Below are positions 1 through 13,239 of a DNA stretch of 64,000 nt, one piece after another; positions within the stretch are counted from its first letter, which is position 1; every line of letters begins with the position of its first letter. Position numbers and translations under genes: made by a program. The notes under the pieces were generated by a model. It ran no database searches, was not told the origin of the DNA, and worked only from the letters and a program-made list of their open reading frames with translations. This DNA is from Trileptium ribeirensis (lineage: Eukaryota; Nematoda; Enoplea; Enoplida; Thoracostomopsidae), in assembly GCA_030248225.1 (NCBI GenBank), contig JASANE010021376.1, forward strand, positions 1 to 64,000. The letters are read 5' to 3'.

Positions 1-2380
1 AGAGCCTAATTTTTGTAGCCGATGTGGTGAAGCTAGTAGTATCTGTAAGGAACGGAAACAGCACTTAGTGCCCAGCACGGTATGCCAGGGCAAGATTTGT
101 ATTCCATAATGCACAATTGGTAAATATGCTCCACAGTTAGACAAACCATGACGGAATACTGAATAGTGGTTAGGGTTAGTGAGACGAGTAACACATGATT
201 GTCCCTAAATAGAACGTGCGTGTTGGTCCATAACTGCTAAGCCTCCTAAGCATAAAATTTCCCCGGCCTGTGCATTGGACAACCTCTAGGCGAGGCTTTC
301 ACGAAGACATAATTCTGGTAATTATGTCCCACCCTAGAGCATGTTTACAATGTCGCAGCCTTCGGCGATTTAGTAGCCCATGGAAGACACCCTGGTTACC
401 AACGGGTGGTGAAACGGTGCCGGAAAGGTATAAAGACGAATCCCACACAGAGGTTTCCGTTTAGGAAATGGGCTGCGCTTTTTCTGGTCTGCCAGTACCC
501 TGTGCTAGGTCTTACTTTGCCTAGCAATCTCGCCATGTCGGCAGGATCCAGAAAATACAGGGACAACCTCCTGCATTGTCACTCTATTTGGACCAATGTG
601 TACCTACATATGAGCTCCAAAAATATACCTATATATTTATATACCGATGTCTAGCATTAAATATGTATATATGAATATACGTGTATATATGTGTGTATAA
701 CTTTATCATGTGCGTATCAGAAACATGAAAAAGAAACCGACAAAGTCCGTATAATCATTATAACGTGAACCCGAGTACACTTAATTACAAATAAAAATTA
801 CCAAGAAACCAAAATATTAATTATAGTTAAGTACGTTATTAATAAGATGAAAAAAATCGAATATTGCTAATAAAATGCTGCATAATAATAAAATACAATA
901 ATAATATTCAAAGCACACAAAAATACTCAAGAAAGAAAACACAGCAAAAATTAACACACACATAACAGTAATATGTCGACTCGTCATCATTCTCTAAAGC
1001 CAACTGCGTAGCTACATCCTAGTAATAATAATAGCTACAGAAATTTAATTAGTAACAAAATTATGTATATAGGTTTTTGGAAAAATGTTGTGAAACTTTA
1101 TATGTGTAATATGGGTAATTCAGTCCGAATTACGTAGATTATAAGGTAAATGAGAGGTTAACTATGCCCTATTACATATCCCCATAAATTTGGGATATAA
1201 TGTCCAGCTTATGGAATTAAATCAGGGTAATATTTGAAGGTTTTAAATTGGTTTTGAGAAATCAAATATTTAAAGGAAAGATAGTAAAATATAGAATAGG
1301 GATAGGAACAAGTACTCCTAGCCCGTATCCGTTATGCCCGGTAGTGAGTAAAGATTCAACAGAGTGAGAAAATTTAGTATATTTTTGTAAATTTGATAGT
1401 AAAGTAAAAGGTTGGTTTTAGGTAAAATTGAATGTTGAATTAGGGTATAACGGTAATGCGTTCCAGGATAGGGGTAAGCTAAGGTGTTCACCTGAGTGAG
1501 GATAGGTATCATCCTTACCGGGAATAAAAAATAATACACCCCGCCGGGAGGCAATATTTATAAATCGAGGACGAAAGTAGTATTTAAGTAAAAATATGAG
1601 AATTTGTGAAATAGTGAATTCTAAGTCATATTGAAAATGAGGAGGAAATGAAGAGTGTTATACGGGATTTGGGTAGAAAGCTTCCCCTCGGAGTTGATAT
1701 GGTATTTAATAAGTTGAGAGAATAAGTGTTTTCATAAGAAGGGATGTATGAGTTGTAGACAAGCTTATTATTTAGGTGACAGTATTGAATTTTAGTTTTA
1801 TCTCAGGGTTAGGGAGTAATATACCCGAAATAGGAAGGAATAGAGGTCTCCATATTAGAGATGGGTAAAAATCCCCTTGTGAAAGAGAATATAGAATTCA
1901 TCCGTCGGGAAGAATGAATATCCCCCGGGAAGAAAGAAGGGATGGTAAGTAAATTGTTTTGTTTTCAGTGGTAGAGTCAATAGTGAAATATAGTTTCCTA
2001 CGGAAAGAAGAATACAAGATTAGACCTGCCCAAAAGTCGACAGGTATCAAATTTTGATCAAATAGACCGCAAAAAATTCGACCATGTGAACACACCTTTC
2101 CAGCAACAGACAACAGCATTAACTTTACGTTGACGCCACACACCATGATTAGAAGATATCTAATACTAATTAGAGATTAAGTATACTTATATATACAATT
2201 TTTCACAGATTTATTACTCTGTCCACTTAAGAACAATAATCGAAAACCATAGATGATAAGTTTCAACAGCATAAAATTTTATAGCATTACCTGTTTGTAA
2301 TATGAGTGGAGTTGTGGTGAAAAAATGGCAGAAGCCTTATGCAGGGTTTGCACAAATCTTGTAAATAAGAAATAAGTCAT
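1..2380. other. AT-rich non-coding DNA, no gene seen
   Basis: All frames are short and broken and I recognise no protein motif on either strand. There is a TA/TG-rich stretch around 625-705 (repeated TATATATG-like runs) and otherwise unremarkable AT-rich sequence. Confidence 0.6.
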
Positions 2381-2387
2381 GTGGCTT

Positions 2388-2925
2388 ATGTGGCGTTTAC
2401 GTTATCAGTTGCCCACCATGTGGAAGTTTTATCCACGTACAGCCTGCCTAACACCGTTAACGATATAGTGTACAGAACACCAACAATGTATTCTAAGCAA
2501 TTATATATAGTGTTTCGGACGCTATCAGCATTTATGTATGTTGTCATGTTGTCATGGACACCATAAACTTCTAACTAGCGGTAATGACAGTCGTTTGGAA
2601 GATATCTTGGTGTTTTTCCGATGAAGAGAGTTTATACAGTGATACTTTTATCCATGAACTTTGTATACAAAGGTTTAAACGGAATGGTCATAAGATACAT
2701 CAATTACAGTAAATCATTTGAAATTTCACTTAACAAATTTTCCCACCTTTTTTAAATAACTATTAAAACATATGGTGTCGAAGACACCATAGTGTAATAT
2801 ACATGGTTTCAGCGACACCATTACTTGTGCCTTCGGAGTACCATGCACCATGGTATCTCATGACCACACGTGCACAGATCTTCCACATGGTGGGCGTTTT
2901 ATAACGTAAATGCTGCATTACTATA
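2388..2925. repeat. Degenerate inverted repeat (TIR or foldback-like element)
   Basis: A segment at about 2388-2424 (containing TTTACGTTAT and CCCACCATGTGGAAG) reappears in reverse complement at about 2879-2918 (CTTCCACATGGTGGG, ATAACGTAAA). The outer arms are imperfect and roughly 40 bp long. Next to the right arm, 2772-2790 is a perfect hairpin (ATGGTGTC, GAA, GACACCAT). The right arm's ATAACGTAAATGCTGCAT faintly resembles TATAACGTGAACACCGCAT in the dispersed repeat near 24.6 kb, so the two may be related. No coding capacity is visible. Confidence 0.5.
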
Positions 2926-2929
2926 GTAA

Positions 2930-5900
2930 AATAATTACTCACAACATCGTTAGAATTGTAACGTCTACGGCGCCACAGCTTGTATTTCGTAATCAAGATG
3001 CAAACTCAAATACAAGTCATCGCACACAGTCAAATTCGTTGTTGTCGCCAAAATTTCACGGAGGTTAGCTACGACGTTATGTTTTTGGGTAGTTTCTAAT
3101 ACCAATATTTACTCCACAAATGAACGGAGTAAATTATTTACATATTATTGCTGCTAAACATTTTCCGGGTTGTTGATATGAATATACGCTTGTTCACTAA
3201 AATTAGTAATTTATACAAATGTAAATGTCGTAAATATTTAAAGTACTTACGCAGCTGTTTACAGAGAGCTTATGAGGCTGAGTTTAGGAACTTCATTGGC
3301 CTCTGTGTTCCAAAATAAAAGATAATGTCTGGAATTGTGAACGCATCCTCTTGCATATATATGTAGGTACTCGTCCAAAATATATATTTTATGATTCGCG
3401 AGCTGTTTTACAAATTAAGCTTATTTTATAAACTTCACAAGCACCATGTTTACAGGATCCTAAGGCCAAGTCTACGCTGATACGGGAAAATAATGTAGTA
3501 TACTACAGGAATGTGAGAGCGATTTTCGCCGTGAAGGTAGACTATGATGATATTACGTAATGAAGTCACTTTGATAAAAATATTTAGGCAGGCAAAGAAA
3601 ACCCACACAGCACTAACTAGATGCAAAAGGTTATTATTTCTTAGTCAAAATATTTTAAGACTATAGCTGCCTCAACAATATATGCCAAACAGAACCCACT
3701 GCTATCGCACAGAAACGAACTCGCTACTAACACAAACTTTAAAGCAAGCTAGCAAAAATATGGCATTACTTGTCGGCATCAAAAGCTTCGGTTATATTAC
3801 GAAACCATCGCAACCACAGGATGTTTAGTCTACGAATTTTGTTCAAGCAGTATGCGACTAGATATTATATTAGTAAGTCGTTAGCTAAAAACATTTTAAA
3901 ATAATATACCAGCAGTTTCTTCATAATGGCTTATTAATAAATTTGGTCTTGTTACACCTAGATCTTTGATCGAATCTAATCCCCGAGACCCAGAAGACCT
4001 ACCCAAAAACGAAGCCTAAACTCTAAATTAAACCCAAGCCTTTAGTTTCAGGGAACTCATTAGAAAAAAATTAAATCCCAGTGTAATTCGTGTTGTGCAC
4101 ACATCCAACCTGATTTCCGGCCATGAATCGCACGTTCAGATGGATACAACAGTAAAACAGTCGTGCGTCTTGGATGAGAGCAACATAAAAAAGTAAGGAT
4201 TTTTTGAAGAAAGTTCAAAAGCTAAGTCAAACAGAACCAATGAATGGAGTTATATATACGTGGTTGCATGACTTTGAAAAAAATTATCCGGGAGTAGGTA
4301 TCGGGGAGGGAGGCTGAAACAAGGGAAACAGTTCAAATTTGGTCATATATTAATAAAAAACGACAGTTCTCCATCGCAGTTGCGGGAGGGGCTGGGACCC
4401 GGCTCGCCCCGCCTGTAGCAACGGTTCCGTCTAGTATCGAAAAGTTTTGCCTGAATGTGTATTTACATATTAATACATTGTTGTTTTCTTTTTTTGCAAA
4501 ATCGAATAAAGCCACCAAATCAATGTTTCAGAAGCGTATGCTAATAGTTTTTTTGTTTTTATGCTCTTAGTTTTGTGCGTAAACAAAACAACAATGTCGA
4601 AATTTTTTTAATAGACATATCGTAAAGTTTACAATTACTTCAAGCACCACCGATTCTGTTGTGACTCACAAAAGCACCGTGCGTTCGATAAGCAGCTTAG
4701 CAGTTCTCTAAGTCTGCCATAATTATGGTCCGTTTGTCACAGCACGTCCACATTGCAGCCCACTCCTGGGACCCTTACTTTCACTTGAAATTACTCCAAA
4801 AGCTATCAAAACATTGCTATGCAGTTACTATAACTCCGAAATGAATGTCACAGTGCCTGAATAATGTTTGTATCTCAAACGTAAGTTATAATGTAAACAC
4901 TAAATTTAAATCACTTGAATAAAAAGTCGAAAAATCACATATAGGAACATAAGTTTTCAATCACCTTTCGAATAGAAATTATTAACAGTAATTATCCATG
5001 CACTGGCTGTAAGCTACAACGCAACACTGAAAATATTGCAAAATTCCAGAGCAACATATCAATGCTGTCGAATATTGTTAACACCAAAGCAAACACAACG
5101 GGGCAAAAGCACGGTAAAGCCATTTTGAAATTTATACAGTAAAGGTTTTAACTACGAAAGCCAAGAATCGTCTAATGTTATTCTTCAGTCTATTGTGTTA
5201 GCCGTCCAGTGTGCTCTGTACGTTGGAAAAAGATGAATTTATAAAACAACTTTAGTTCAACCAACACTAAGCATCGATTAATAACTAACTGAATTGAAGA
5301 AAACGATTAAAACTTGCTGTTGATAGCTAGAATGTCTCCATGATACTTCATAAATAATGATATAAAGGCTACTTACTACACGTGAACCGTTATGACACTT
5401 CACAATCACTTTATGGCATCTTTAGCCTCTTACTTAGCTTTCCGAGCTTATTTGCTGCTACATCATTTCCCTTAATGTCTAGTAACTCTAACTAGTGTGG
5501 ATACATAATGATAAGATTTATAAAAATATCGTAAAATTGCCGTCGTGAGCCAAATTTGGAATAATAATATACCGTAAAGCAGCAACCAAAACAATATTTT
5601 ATTGATTTTTTCTTTTTTTATAATTACTTTCTCATTTTTCATTATTTATTTTTTGTATCTGTTTTTACTAACAAACTATTTAATACATTGATTAGTTCAC
5701 GGCGGTGTTACTCATGTGCCAGAAGGTCCAGACTGCTCATAGTCAATCGTGATCACATGTGGGTTCGGGAATTTTAGAAGCCCTTGTCAGTCGGCTAGCA
5801 TCTGTCGAACACGCATTAAAATGGTTCCCAACTCGTTAATGCCTTCCCATCGACTTGTATCTTTAACGTTGGGATCTTTCGATCCAAGTCCAATGCCTCA

Positions 5901-6200
5901 AAATGTGTAATGTCGGTTTGCTTCAGCAACAATCCGGTTACCAGTATTCACCAACATTGCTCTCAGATCTTGGCTATGTGGAACTTACTCAAGACACCTC
6001 TTTCTATTACTGGAACCTGTTCTTCACACTAAGACACCAATAGTGTTCTACCTTGCGGTGTTCGCTTCAAACTGCGCTCAGCTGATTTCATTAACTTCTT
6101 CATGGTTTTAGGTTCATCGGTTTGTAGGATAGACAGCTACCGCCGTGTACGCGACAGGCAAGCGACAGATACGACTGATTGAATGACGGCACCAATTTGC
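2930..6200. other. Non-coding DNA, no gene seen
   Basis: No protein domain, RNA gene or clear repeat is recognised. Base composition becomes less AT-rich after about 5690, which may be the 3' flank of the helicase-like pseudogene on the minus strand. Confidence 0.5.
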
Positions 6201-9200
6201 ATGGACAAGCGTTGCAGCAGCAGCGCGAATGCGACCAATTCGGCTATTGTCCGACCAAGGTTATTGCCACTACGAAACGCCAACGCTCGCCCTGAATTCG
6301 AATCAACGCACTTTTATTACTTGAAAAAAGCTCAGGCTGAGATTTGTGAACGAACTTCTGACTGTTCGGTCAGAATCATACACAATGGCGCCCAACTGAG
6401 ACAGGCACATCCCTGTCCACAGGGTGTGGTAATGATTCGTAAACCCGGAGATGCACGAATCGCTTGACAAACAGTGGCGTGGATGCAGTCCAACCATTAG
6501 TGGCGCACCATTCACGGATGGACTCACGGAGCAATGGGTGATCGAGAAAGTGTAAAAAATTGCAAACGAAGATGTTGATTTTTTAGCGCGCGTGGTGCTA
6601 ACGTTCATTTGGCGGTACTCGGCCAGGAAACTCACGTCGTGTTCTTGCCCTAAGGCATCCTCCCTAGGCGATGAGCGCACTAAAGACAGGATTCTGTACG
6701 GTCGTTCGTTACCCTGCAACACGTTGGCGCAGCCGATTTTGATCTCATGGTTCTCATCTAACAAGACGGCCTTCATGATTTCGACTTGAGCTGCATACCT
6801 AGCGTCGACGCCAATATCTGTCGGGTCAACATAGTTATGATCCAATAGTGTTCGTACCAGCCGAGATACCGCTCCAATCTCGAATTTGTTGAATAAACTA
6901 ATGATAATCGTCCTGAAGACCCTCGATATGCTTGATTAAGATGGACTTGTCGTGTGAAATGCCAATACCAATTGGCCAATCGCACTCGTAGAGCTGATCA
7001 TTGTTTCGTGCGATTAATGTCATTTGCCGGTAGACGATTCTGTTCGGTGGCATTAGAGTTGTTGTCGTGATCGGTAGTTGTCACGTAGGCGGATGACGGT
7101 AGCAAAAGGTTGATCTGCGACCAGGTCGATAAGAAGTTTCAGCGCGGATTAGTCGGCTCCTGGGTTGAAACGCGCCTATTGGTGATATAAGCCTGCAGTT
7201 GGTATGTATCGCCGAGGAAAAGAGCTTGACCGTTCGATACAAGTTTCAAGACAACAAACATGCGTGGAAGATCCAACGAGCCCGATTCGTCGAAGATTAT
7301 GAAACCAATGAGGCTTATCCCAAAGCCGTTGTCACCTCGCTCACGATTATGGACGACGATATTGTTGACCAAGTACATTATAGCCATATCTAAGGCGTAG
7401 ATAATGTAGTAGGCACCGGCTAGACGTGATTTGCTCGTCACAATCATCCAGCTCGGGATCAATTCTGGAAGCGCAGAAGTTTCGCAGATCCCCAGAAATT
7501 TGCGACTGATAGTAGACACGTTTGAGATAACGAAGAAGCGAGAATTTTGGGACTTGTGATTGACCATAGATGCTTTCGAATGCTTGCAACATGCGAAGTG
7601 CCAGCATATTCGTCGCGGCATTAGTTGGAGTCACGCACAATATCGGTTTGTCAACATTCTTGGCAATTAGGACGCTAGCTATCTGAGCAGTAACATCGGT
7701 CTTTCCCGTACCCGGTGGTGCTTGACACAAGATAAGGCGTCGCCCTTTAAGTATTGCGTCTAGGATTTAACGCTTACCGTCCTTTAAATTTCCAGAAGAT
7801 GATCGTACTGCGCAGGCAGACTCTTGTATACTTCGTCTAAATCGAGGCGATTTTCAATACCGCAAAACAACCGATCGTACACTGTCATCCTGCCATTGCG
7901 AAAGAATCGTTAAAATAAGGACTTTCGATTCGCCTGTTACTGTGTTTCATTGACAGGAGCAGGTGTCGGTACTCGTTGGGATGCACATCTGCACTATCCG
8001 CTGGTGGTTGGTCTGCCTCACCTTGTGGCTCTTCAGCTCGAGTATACGGATGCCGCTCATGAACATCGATCAAATCCAGCACCGCCACATCTACGCCATT
8101 GGCTTGACGAATTATGCAAGAAAGCCTGCGCTCTTCTGGAGGCAGGAAAATGATCTCCTCAAGTAGCGATACCAAAAACTCGGCTGCAGGCCCCATCGGT
8201 TCCGAAAGGCTAACAGTTACGTCGTGTTGAGACAAGAGTCGCCGAACGCGTTGCTAGCCCGGAGAATGAGTTCGATTTGCTCACCGTAATTCATATCCCA
8301 ACCACGTATACTAGATACTTAAAGTTTCAATCGGGCTCGCGAGATGTGCTAATTGGCGACGGTGCAATTTCAGATGTTGAAAATGTGCTGCAATTCACAA
8401 GCGCAGCTACGTGAAAGCCGCATGTCGCTGGGTCTTGGAACTTCTCAGACAACCCGAGGTGCAGCTCAACATCCAACGATTCGAGTTCTTCAATTACTGT
8501 TGATCGATAATCCAGTAATTAGATCTTGATAGGATCATCCTCGTCGTATTCCGCTTGACCCAGAAGTTCAGCCATCGTTCCCATTGCGAGGTTGCAATCG
8601 GGAGGCGCAAGTTCAACTTTCTCCGTATTTGCCCAGCCGGCGTCTCTTCGGATATATCAGGATACTAAGGCATATTTTGACTGACCAAACGCCTTGTAAA
8701 ACCTAAACGCCGGGGTGCCAGATTTCAAAGTACGGAGCCAATTCTTCAGACGATATCTTGTACTGCTTGCAGATTCGATTGATGGCACACCCTTCTGTGG
8801 TTAGCGTCGGTGGACGATGCGCGCATTCTGGCGATATAATGCTAGCGACCCGGCCGTTCAATACGCTGGAAACACTCAGGACCCTTTCGAGTGTTTGCTG
8901 AATCAGTCGATCGATTTCAAGCATCACAATCCCATTCCACTACAGCAATTATGGAAAGATACTTCGGCGGTGAAGCCCGTTCCCGTCCGGCCGATTTCGT
9001 TAGACTTCGGCGGACATAGGACGAATTTCGGATTAGGCATTCCGAAAGGCATTAAAGTCATTGGCGCGAGATGATCATCAGTGCTCGTTTCAAGGGAGCG
9101 AGATTAAGCGTAGCAGGCACAGGCGATCGATGTTCGATATAGAACGCTGAACGCACTTGCATTGCAAACGGCGAGCTGCCAGTTATCAGTGGGAAATCAG

Positions 9201-9787
9201 GCGGCGCTCGCAAGGAATCAGTGCTCCGTTTGATTTAGCATGTTCCAAAGTCAGAACCACCGTACCAAATGAGAATCTTTCCCCGACTCCCGCCATATGG
9301 GACGTAGCTGCGATGCAACGATTGGTTATTGCTGACTGATGCTGGTCCAACAGAATTCGTGACGGTGAGAAGCGAAATCGTTGCATGATAAGCGTGTAGA
9401 GATGCTGTTGCTCATAGAAGTGTGACGGGCTGCGAATTGGGACTGGGAATGGCACTTCGGACACATTGTTAGCTTCTCCATAGGGTAACGTTCCTACATA
9501 TAAGTGTAGTTGAGACAGTTCAGGACAAACGAAAGAACAGCGGCGACATAGTCACTGGGCCGAGCATTTTTGTAGCAGTGCTTCAGGTCGATGGCTAGCT
9601 GTTTTGTCGGGATGTACAGGCTAAGAAAGTTCTGCGCGGCTAGCTGCTCAAGTTCGTCGGCGGCGTCGGGCGCATCTGAGGCGGCTAATTCCATCAATTG
9701 CTGGGTCATATACTGCGTCACTTCCGCTGGGTTGCTGTAGTAAGTGTTCATTTGATCGACTTCGGTTGGTTTCAGACTATCCGTCAT
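6200..9787 (-). pseudogene. Decayed UPF1-like superfamily 1 helicase
   Basis: Minus-strand coding remnants read from about 9787 down to 6200 in shifting frames. The helicase core is unmistakable. Motif I is CQAPPGTGKT near 7700, followed by ILCVTPTNAATNML (motif Ia). Motif II/III occurs as FIIFDESGSLDLPRM and LFLGDTYQLQ near 7200-7320, in a different frame from motif I. Motifs V/VI are LQGNERPYRILSLVRSSP and YRQMNVSTTRAKKS near 6550-6710. This order is that of UPF1/SMG-2-like ATP-dependent nucleic acid helicases. Upstream coding-like stretches (7885-8235, about 8400-8640, 9494-9787) may be the N-terminal region but match no domain I know. Motif II reads DES rather than DEA, and the frames are broken by stops and shifts, so a functional protein is unlikely. 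No introns are evident. It could be a retrocopy or part of a mobile element. Confidence 0.8.
9494..9787 (-). pseudogene. Possible N-terminal piece of the helicase-like pseudogene
   Basis: An open stretch of 97 codons starts MTDSLKPTEVDQMNTYYS and is acidic and alanine-rich in the middle (AASDAPDAADELEQLAA). It lies upstream of, and in the same orientation as, the helicase motifs. Coding-like sequence continues below it in another frame (about 9186-9464, containing SEVPFPVPIRSPSHFYEQ). I do not recognise a family. Assignment to the helicase gene rests on orientation and proximity only. Confidence 0.35.
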
Positions 9788-9789
9788 CA

Positions 9790-10425
9790 GCGTCAGGTTT
9801 CATATGTACGTGTTTTCGAGACGAATCAGCGAACCTAAAAGTAAAATAATTGGTTCAATTGAGCCGATACATGATGCTGCGCCATTAACAGTTTCATTGT
9901 AAAAATATGCGAAAAGTTCTCACCTGAGAGCGGATATATGAACAATTACACAGTGACTTCAATGTATTCCACTAAGCTGAATACTGTTTTTTCAACCCCC
10001 ATTTATGCGACTCAATGCTACATCAGATGCTTAGGCTAGCGCTTGAGGCGGCAAACACCATAATAGGAGAACGCTACCAAGTGGGACACTCGCATGCCTC
10101 TGCTGTTGGTGTAACCATTGCAAACTGCAGGCGGTGTAGTTGCTGCTGCTGTGGCGACTACCAGCACCCAACTCAGTTGTTGTTATAGCTGCTATAACGA
10201 CAACAACCGATAGTGATGTTGTTGCTGCTGCTGTGGAGAGCTGGAACGTCCTAAAATGAAATAACATTGCTCCTCCCTAAACATCTTACCTTATACTTAT
10301 TTCACAAGTAAGCTACCAAAGCAAAAAAAACTAGGCAGTTTTATTTCTCGACCTAAGGTTATAATTATGCATCTTCGATTGCTCGGTTGTGAGGTGCGTT
10401 TCCTCTTGTGGGTTCTTTAGGGCCA
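9790..10425. other. Spacer with GCT/GTT-rich low-complexity patch
   Basis: Between the helicase-like pseudogene and the retroelement integrase. 10130-10245 holds GTT/GCTGCT trinucleotide-like runs, including a near-palindrome around 10179-10207 (GTTGTTATAGC facing GCTATAACGACAAC). The reverse frame there is only a compositional open frame. I found no convincing LTR here. Confidence 0.45.
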
Positions 10426-10429
10426 TGTT

Positions 10430-10800
10430 AGGTTGTTGTTTCTGATCTACATTGCTGAAGTTGTGGATCATGGGGTCCGTGAAATGGTTTTATCCGGTCC
10501 ACATGGACTCTTATATTAACTTGCTTTGGGTTGCCTATAAAATTCAGTATTACGTCAGGCAGCGCTAGTTGAGAAATTTCATAGAGGCCTTGCCATAACT
10601 TGGCAAGATTTTCGTTTAGCTTTGTTTCTGAAACGGGGTGTAGAGAAATACCTTTTGTCTAACACAGTACCTTGGTTCGGCAGCCTTACGATCATAATAA
10701 TGTTTCATATGCTCCTGCGAGCGAAGAATACTTTCGTGAATTAATTCCCACGCTACTTTTAGCATTAACTGTAAGTCGAGAAAATATTTTCCTCATCCAC
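10430..10800 (-). pseudogene. Integrase C-terminal region (GPY/F-like) of the gypsy element
   Basis: Reverse-strand frames read AWELIHESILRSQEHMKHYY followed by DRKAAEPRYCVRQKVFLYTP, then after a frameshift LWQGLYEISQLALPDVILNF and VHVDRIKPFHGPHDPQ. This is the typical tail of gypsy integrases: a helical DRK segment, a GDxVxLYTP-like strand, a WxGPY-like block and the HVxRLKPYH ending. The Gly-Pro-Tyr of the GPY/F motif reads GLY here. It is separated from the catalytic core by the element at 10831-11922. Confidence 0.75.
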
Positions 10801-10830
10801 GTAGCTAGTATGTGAGATTGGTAATGCGCT

Positions 10831-11922
10831 ATTAAACTTAACATGATCACGTCGGCCATCCTATTTTGTCAAGGCCGATGTGGAATCGAAAACCATTATT
10901 ACGGAGGAAACAGTGGATTTGGCACGGTTTTTCGTTAACCAAAATTGGACAAAGTGGAATCCAACTGCCAGAAATTAGTAACTGTCGCGGACAGAATTTT
11001 TATAAGTAGAAAACGGTTCGCTGCTAATAAGAACATTGACTAATTTAGGATTCGTTTTGTTCGCCAACAGGAACGTTGCTAAAATTTTTAGTTTTCAGTA
11101 TTCGCGAACATTGCCATCTCAAACCAAATTAAACAAATTTTTGTTCACAAATGGAGTTAAATTTTCTGTAAATGTTCAAGTATTCCCGAACAAACAATTT
11201 TCATATTTTAAATTTTCAACAAATTTGCACAATCATTAATTTATTAACATGGAATCATAGTCGAATATGATATAGAAAAAAACTTGTGCGCGAACAACTT
11301 CACCCATAAAATGTTCCCTAATAAATTGTAGATTCAAACACAGGGCGAGCACGATTAATAAGTCATTATCTATAGCGCAACTTTAACCTAAAAAGCAAAT
11401 GTTCGCAAACATTTGATGCTTGGTAATTTTAATCATACATTATTGATGTCTCTTGCGTATTTCTCTATGACAAAATGATCTATACCAAAAATAAATTTAT
11501 TTAAGAACTACGATGGGGTACGCGAACATTTGCTTAAGAATATACGTTTGTGTTCGCGAAAAAATTTACTTTTTATACGTTTGAGTTCACGAACAAGTTT
11601 AAGAATTCTTGATTTCAAATGTTGAACAATATGTCTCAAATAGTTTCCATTGCTGAGTTATGGCACCCATGTGTCGAGCGATGTTTCCCTGTAACACTGC
11701 TCACGAACAAAACACACGAATTTAAAACTAACAAAATTATGTTTTCAACAATTTGTGGATTTTATTAACGAATTTGCTACCAAAAATTACACGTTTTATA
11801 CCACCTTACTGCTGTTCCTATATGGTTTTATAACATTATGCAATCACAGAGAAGCGTGCTGTTACAAAAGGATATGGCAATTGTAAAAATAGGATGGTAC
11901 GCGGGGTCATTTTAAGTTTAGT
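10831..11922. mobile_element. Non-autonomous TIR element (family A, copy 1) inside integrase
   Basis: Terminal inverted repeats of about 39 bp lie at 10832-10870 (TTAAACTTAACATG through CCATCCTATTTTGTC) and 11882-11920 (AAATAGGATGGTACG through TTTTAAGTTTA). The same termini bound elements at 31.58-32.11 kb and 35.35-35.66 kb. The insertion falls between the integrase blocks LPIDRVL and HTSYVDEE, which explains why the integrase is interrupted. The interior is AT-rich, non-coding, and carries at least eight variants of the near-palindrome TTCGCGAAC between 11030 and 11710. The target duplication is unclear: TAAT occurs on both sides, but exact ends are uncertain. The superfamily is not assigned. 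Confidence 0.75.
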
Positions 11923-11934
11923 CGTGCTTAATAC

Positions 11935-12790
11935 CCTGTCAATTGGCAATCTTGGTTGCCTTCCACAAACCATTTCAAAAGAACTCAGAGAAGCGGTGTC
12001 ATTGACGCTTACGCTATATGCGAAACATGCAAAAGGGACAATTTCGTTTTAAGTCCTTTAAGCTGTATCTACGTATTGCGGGAGCATGCTCAGAAACGTG
12101 AGATTAATATGCCCAACGATACCATTGCTCTGAGGACTATAGGGCGTTGTAAACACTTTTCGTGTGCCCGTTAATTTATTTGCATATTTGATCGACCAGC
12201 CCACTACGAAAGTTTGGAGCATTGTGGCTCACCAGCTCGTGCGGCGCTGAGTGGCGACATACAATCTCAGCCATAAAAAGCTTCGCGGTGTTAGTAGCTT
12301 TTTGATCTGGCGTGCATATAGCTTCAGGATACTTAGTGAATCGGTCGATAAATATTGCACCACATTTATTTCCGTTATATGTTTGGTGTAGCGGACCTAA
12401 TACGTCCGCACGATACGAATAATTGGGCTGTGTAGCAGGTATCGGGTTGAGTGGTGCCTTTGTTCTATGTGGACTTGGCTTTTTCTTGTTGCAATCTAAA
12501 CAGGTTTTACAGCAGTTGCTTTACATCTCGATATCTACATTCCCAAATATTATTTGGGAAGTAATTTCTGATAAGCCTTAGCTATTCCTAAATGGACATC
12601 TCCGACGACATGGTCGCGGTGAACAGAGATTAGATCGTCCCTCATAGAGAAAGGCAGCACCAACTGTTCTCATATGAGGTTTGCTCTATTCTTAGATATT
12701 GGATAGTGATGGTAAAGTAATCCATCTTTCACTAAATACCTAGACTGTGCTTGTTGCGCCGTTTCTGTTATGCGCAAAGTCCCTATAATG
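11935..12790 (-). pseudogene. Gypsy integrase: zinc-binding domain and catalytic core
   Basis: Read on the minus strand from about 12790: VLPFSMRDDLISVHRDHVVG, HLGIAKAYQKLLPK, CCKTCLDCNKKK (HHCC zinc-binding domain), RADVLGPLHQTYNGNK and FIDRFTKYPEA (first catalytic Asp, in the DVLGP block), APHELVSHNAPNFRSG, then YSPQSNGIVGHINLT and FACFAYSVSVNDT up to RLPIDRVL. The second catalytic Asp position reads His/Asn (SHNAPNF) and the catalytic Glu position reads Gly (SNGIVGHIN), so the DDE triad is lost. At least two frameshifts are needed to join these blocks. The remainder of the domain resumes at 10800. Confidence 0.85.
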
Positions 12791-13239
12791 TTGACCCAGA
12801 TATATAGTGTTATTGGTTGTAATTGTCGTGCTGATTAGCGATATGTAACGTCAAAAGTTACTAACAACTCTCGTGATTTGCAATGGCTAGTTATTTGTCA
12901 CGGAGAGTAGAGTTTTGGTTTTGTTTTGAAAGAAGTGCGTGTGGTTTTTACTGTTGTACTTACAACGGTTTTCATTGCTCAAGTAACGTAAGGTCAAATG
13001 GTTTCAGTTATTAGAGATCTAATGAAAAATGTGACGCGAGCTTTAATTCATTGGGTAGTTAATTTTTGTAGATATAATTTCTCAATGTTTTGATCTCAGC
13101 ATCCTATTCTTGTTTTTGTATGAATTCACTATTACTCTCAGTATATATAAAATTTCCGTTTCCCGTAGATAATATATATGTAAACTTTGTCTCATCTTCA
13201 TATATATCAGAGTCATTAACAGTATTCAATTTAAAATTG

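Noticed and set aside
160..180. Telomere-like TTAGGG words near 169 and 1808
   Set aside because: Isolated single occurrences, not tandem.
10031..10267. 78-codon minus-strand frame near the helicase-like pseudogene
   Set aside because: Openness comes from GTT/GCTGCT trinucleotide runs and there is no domain resemblance.
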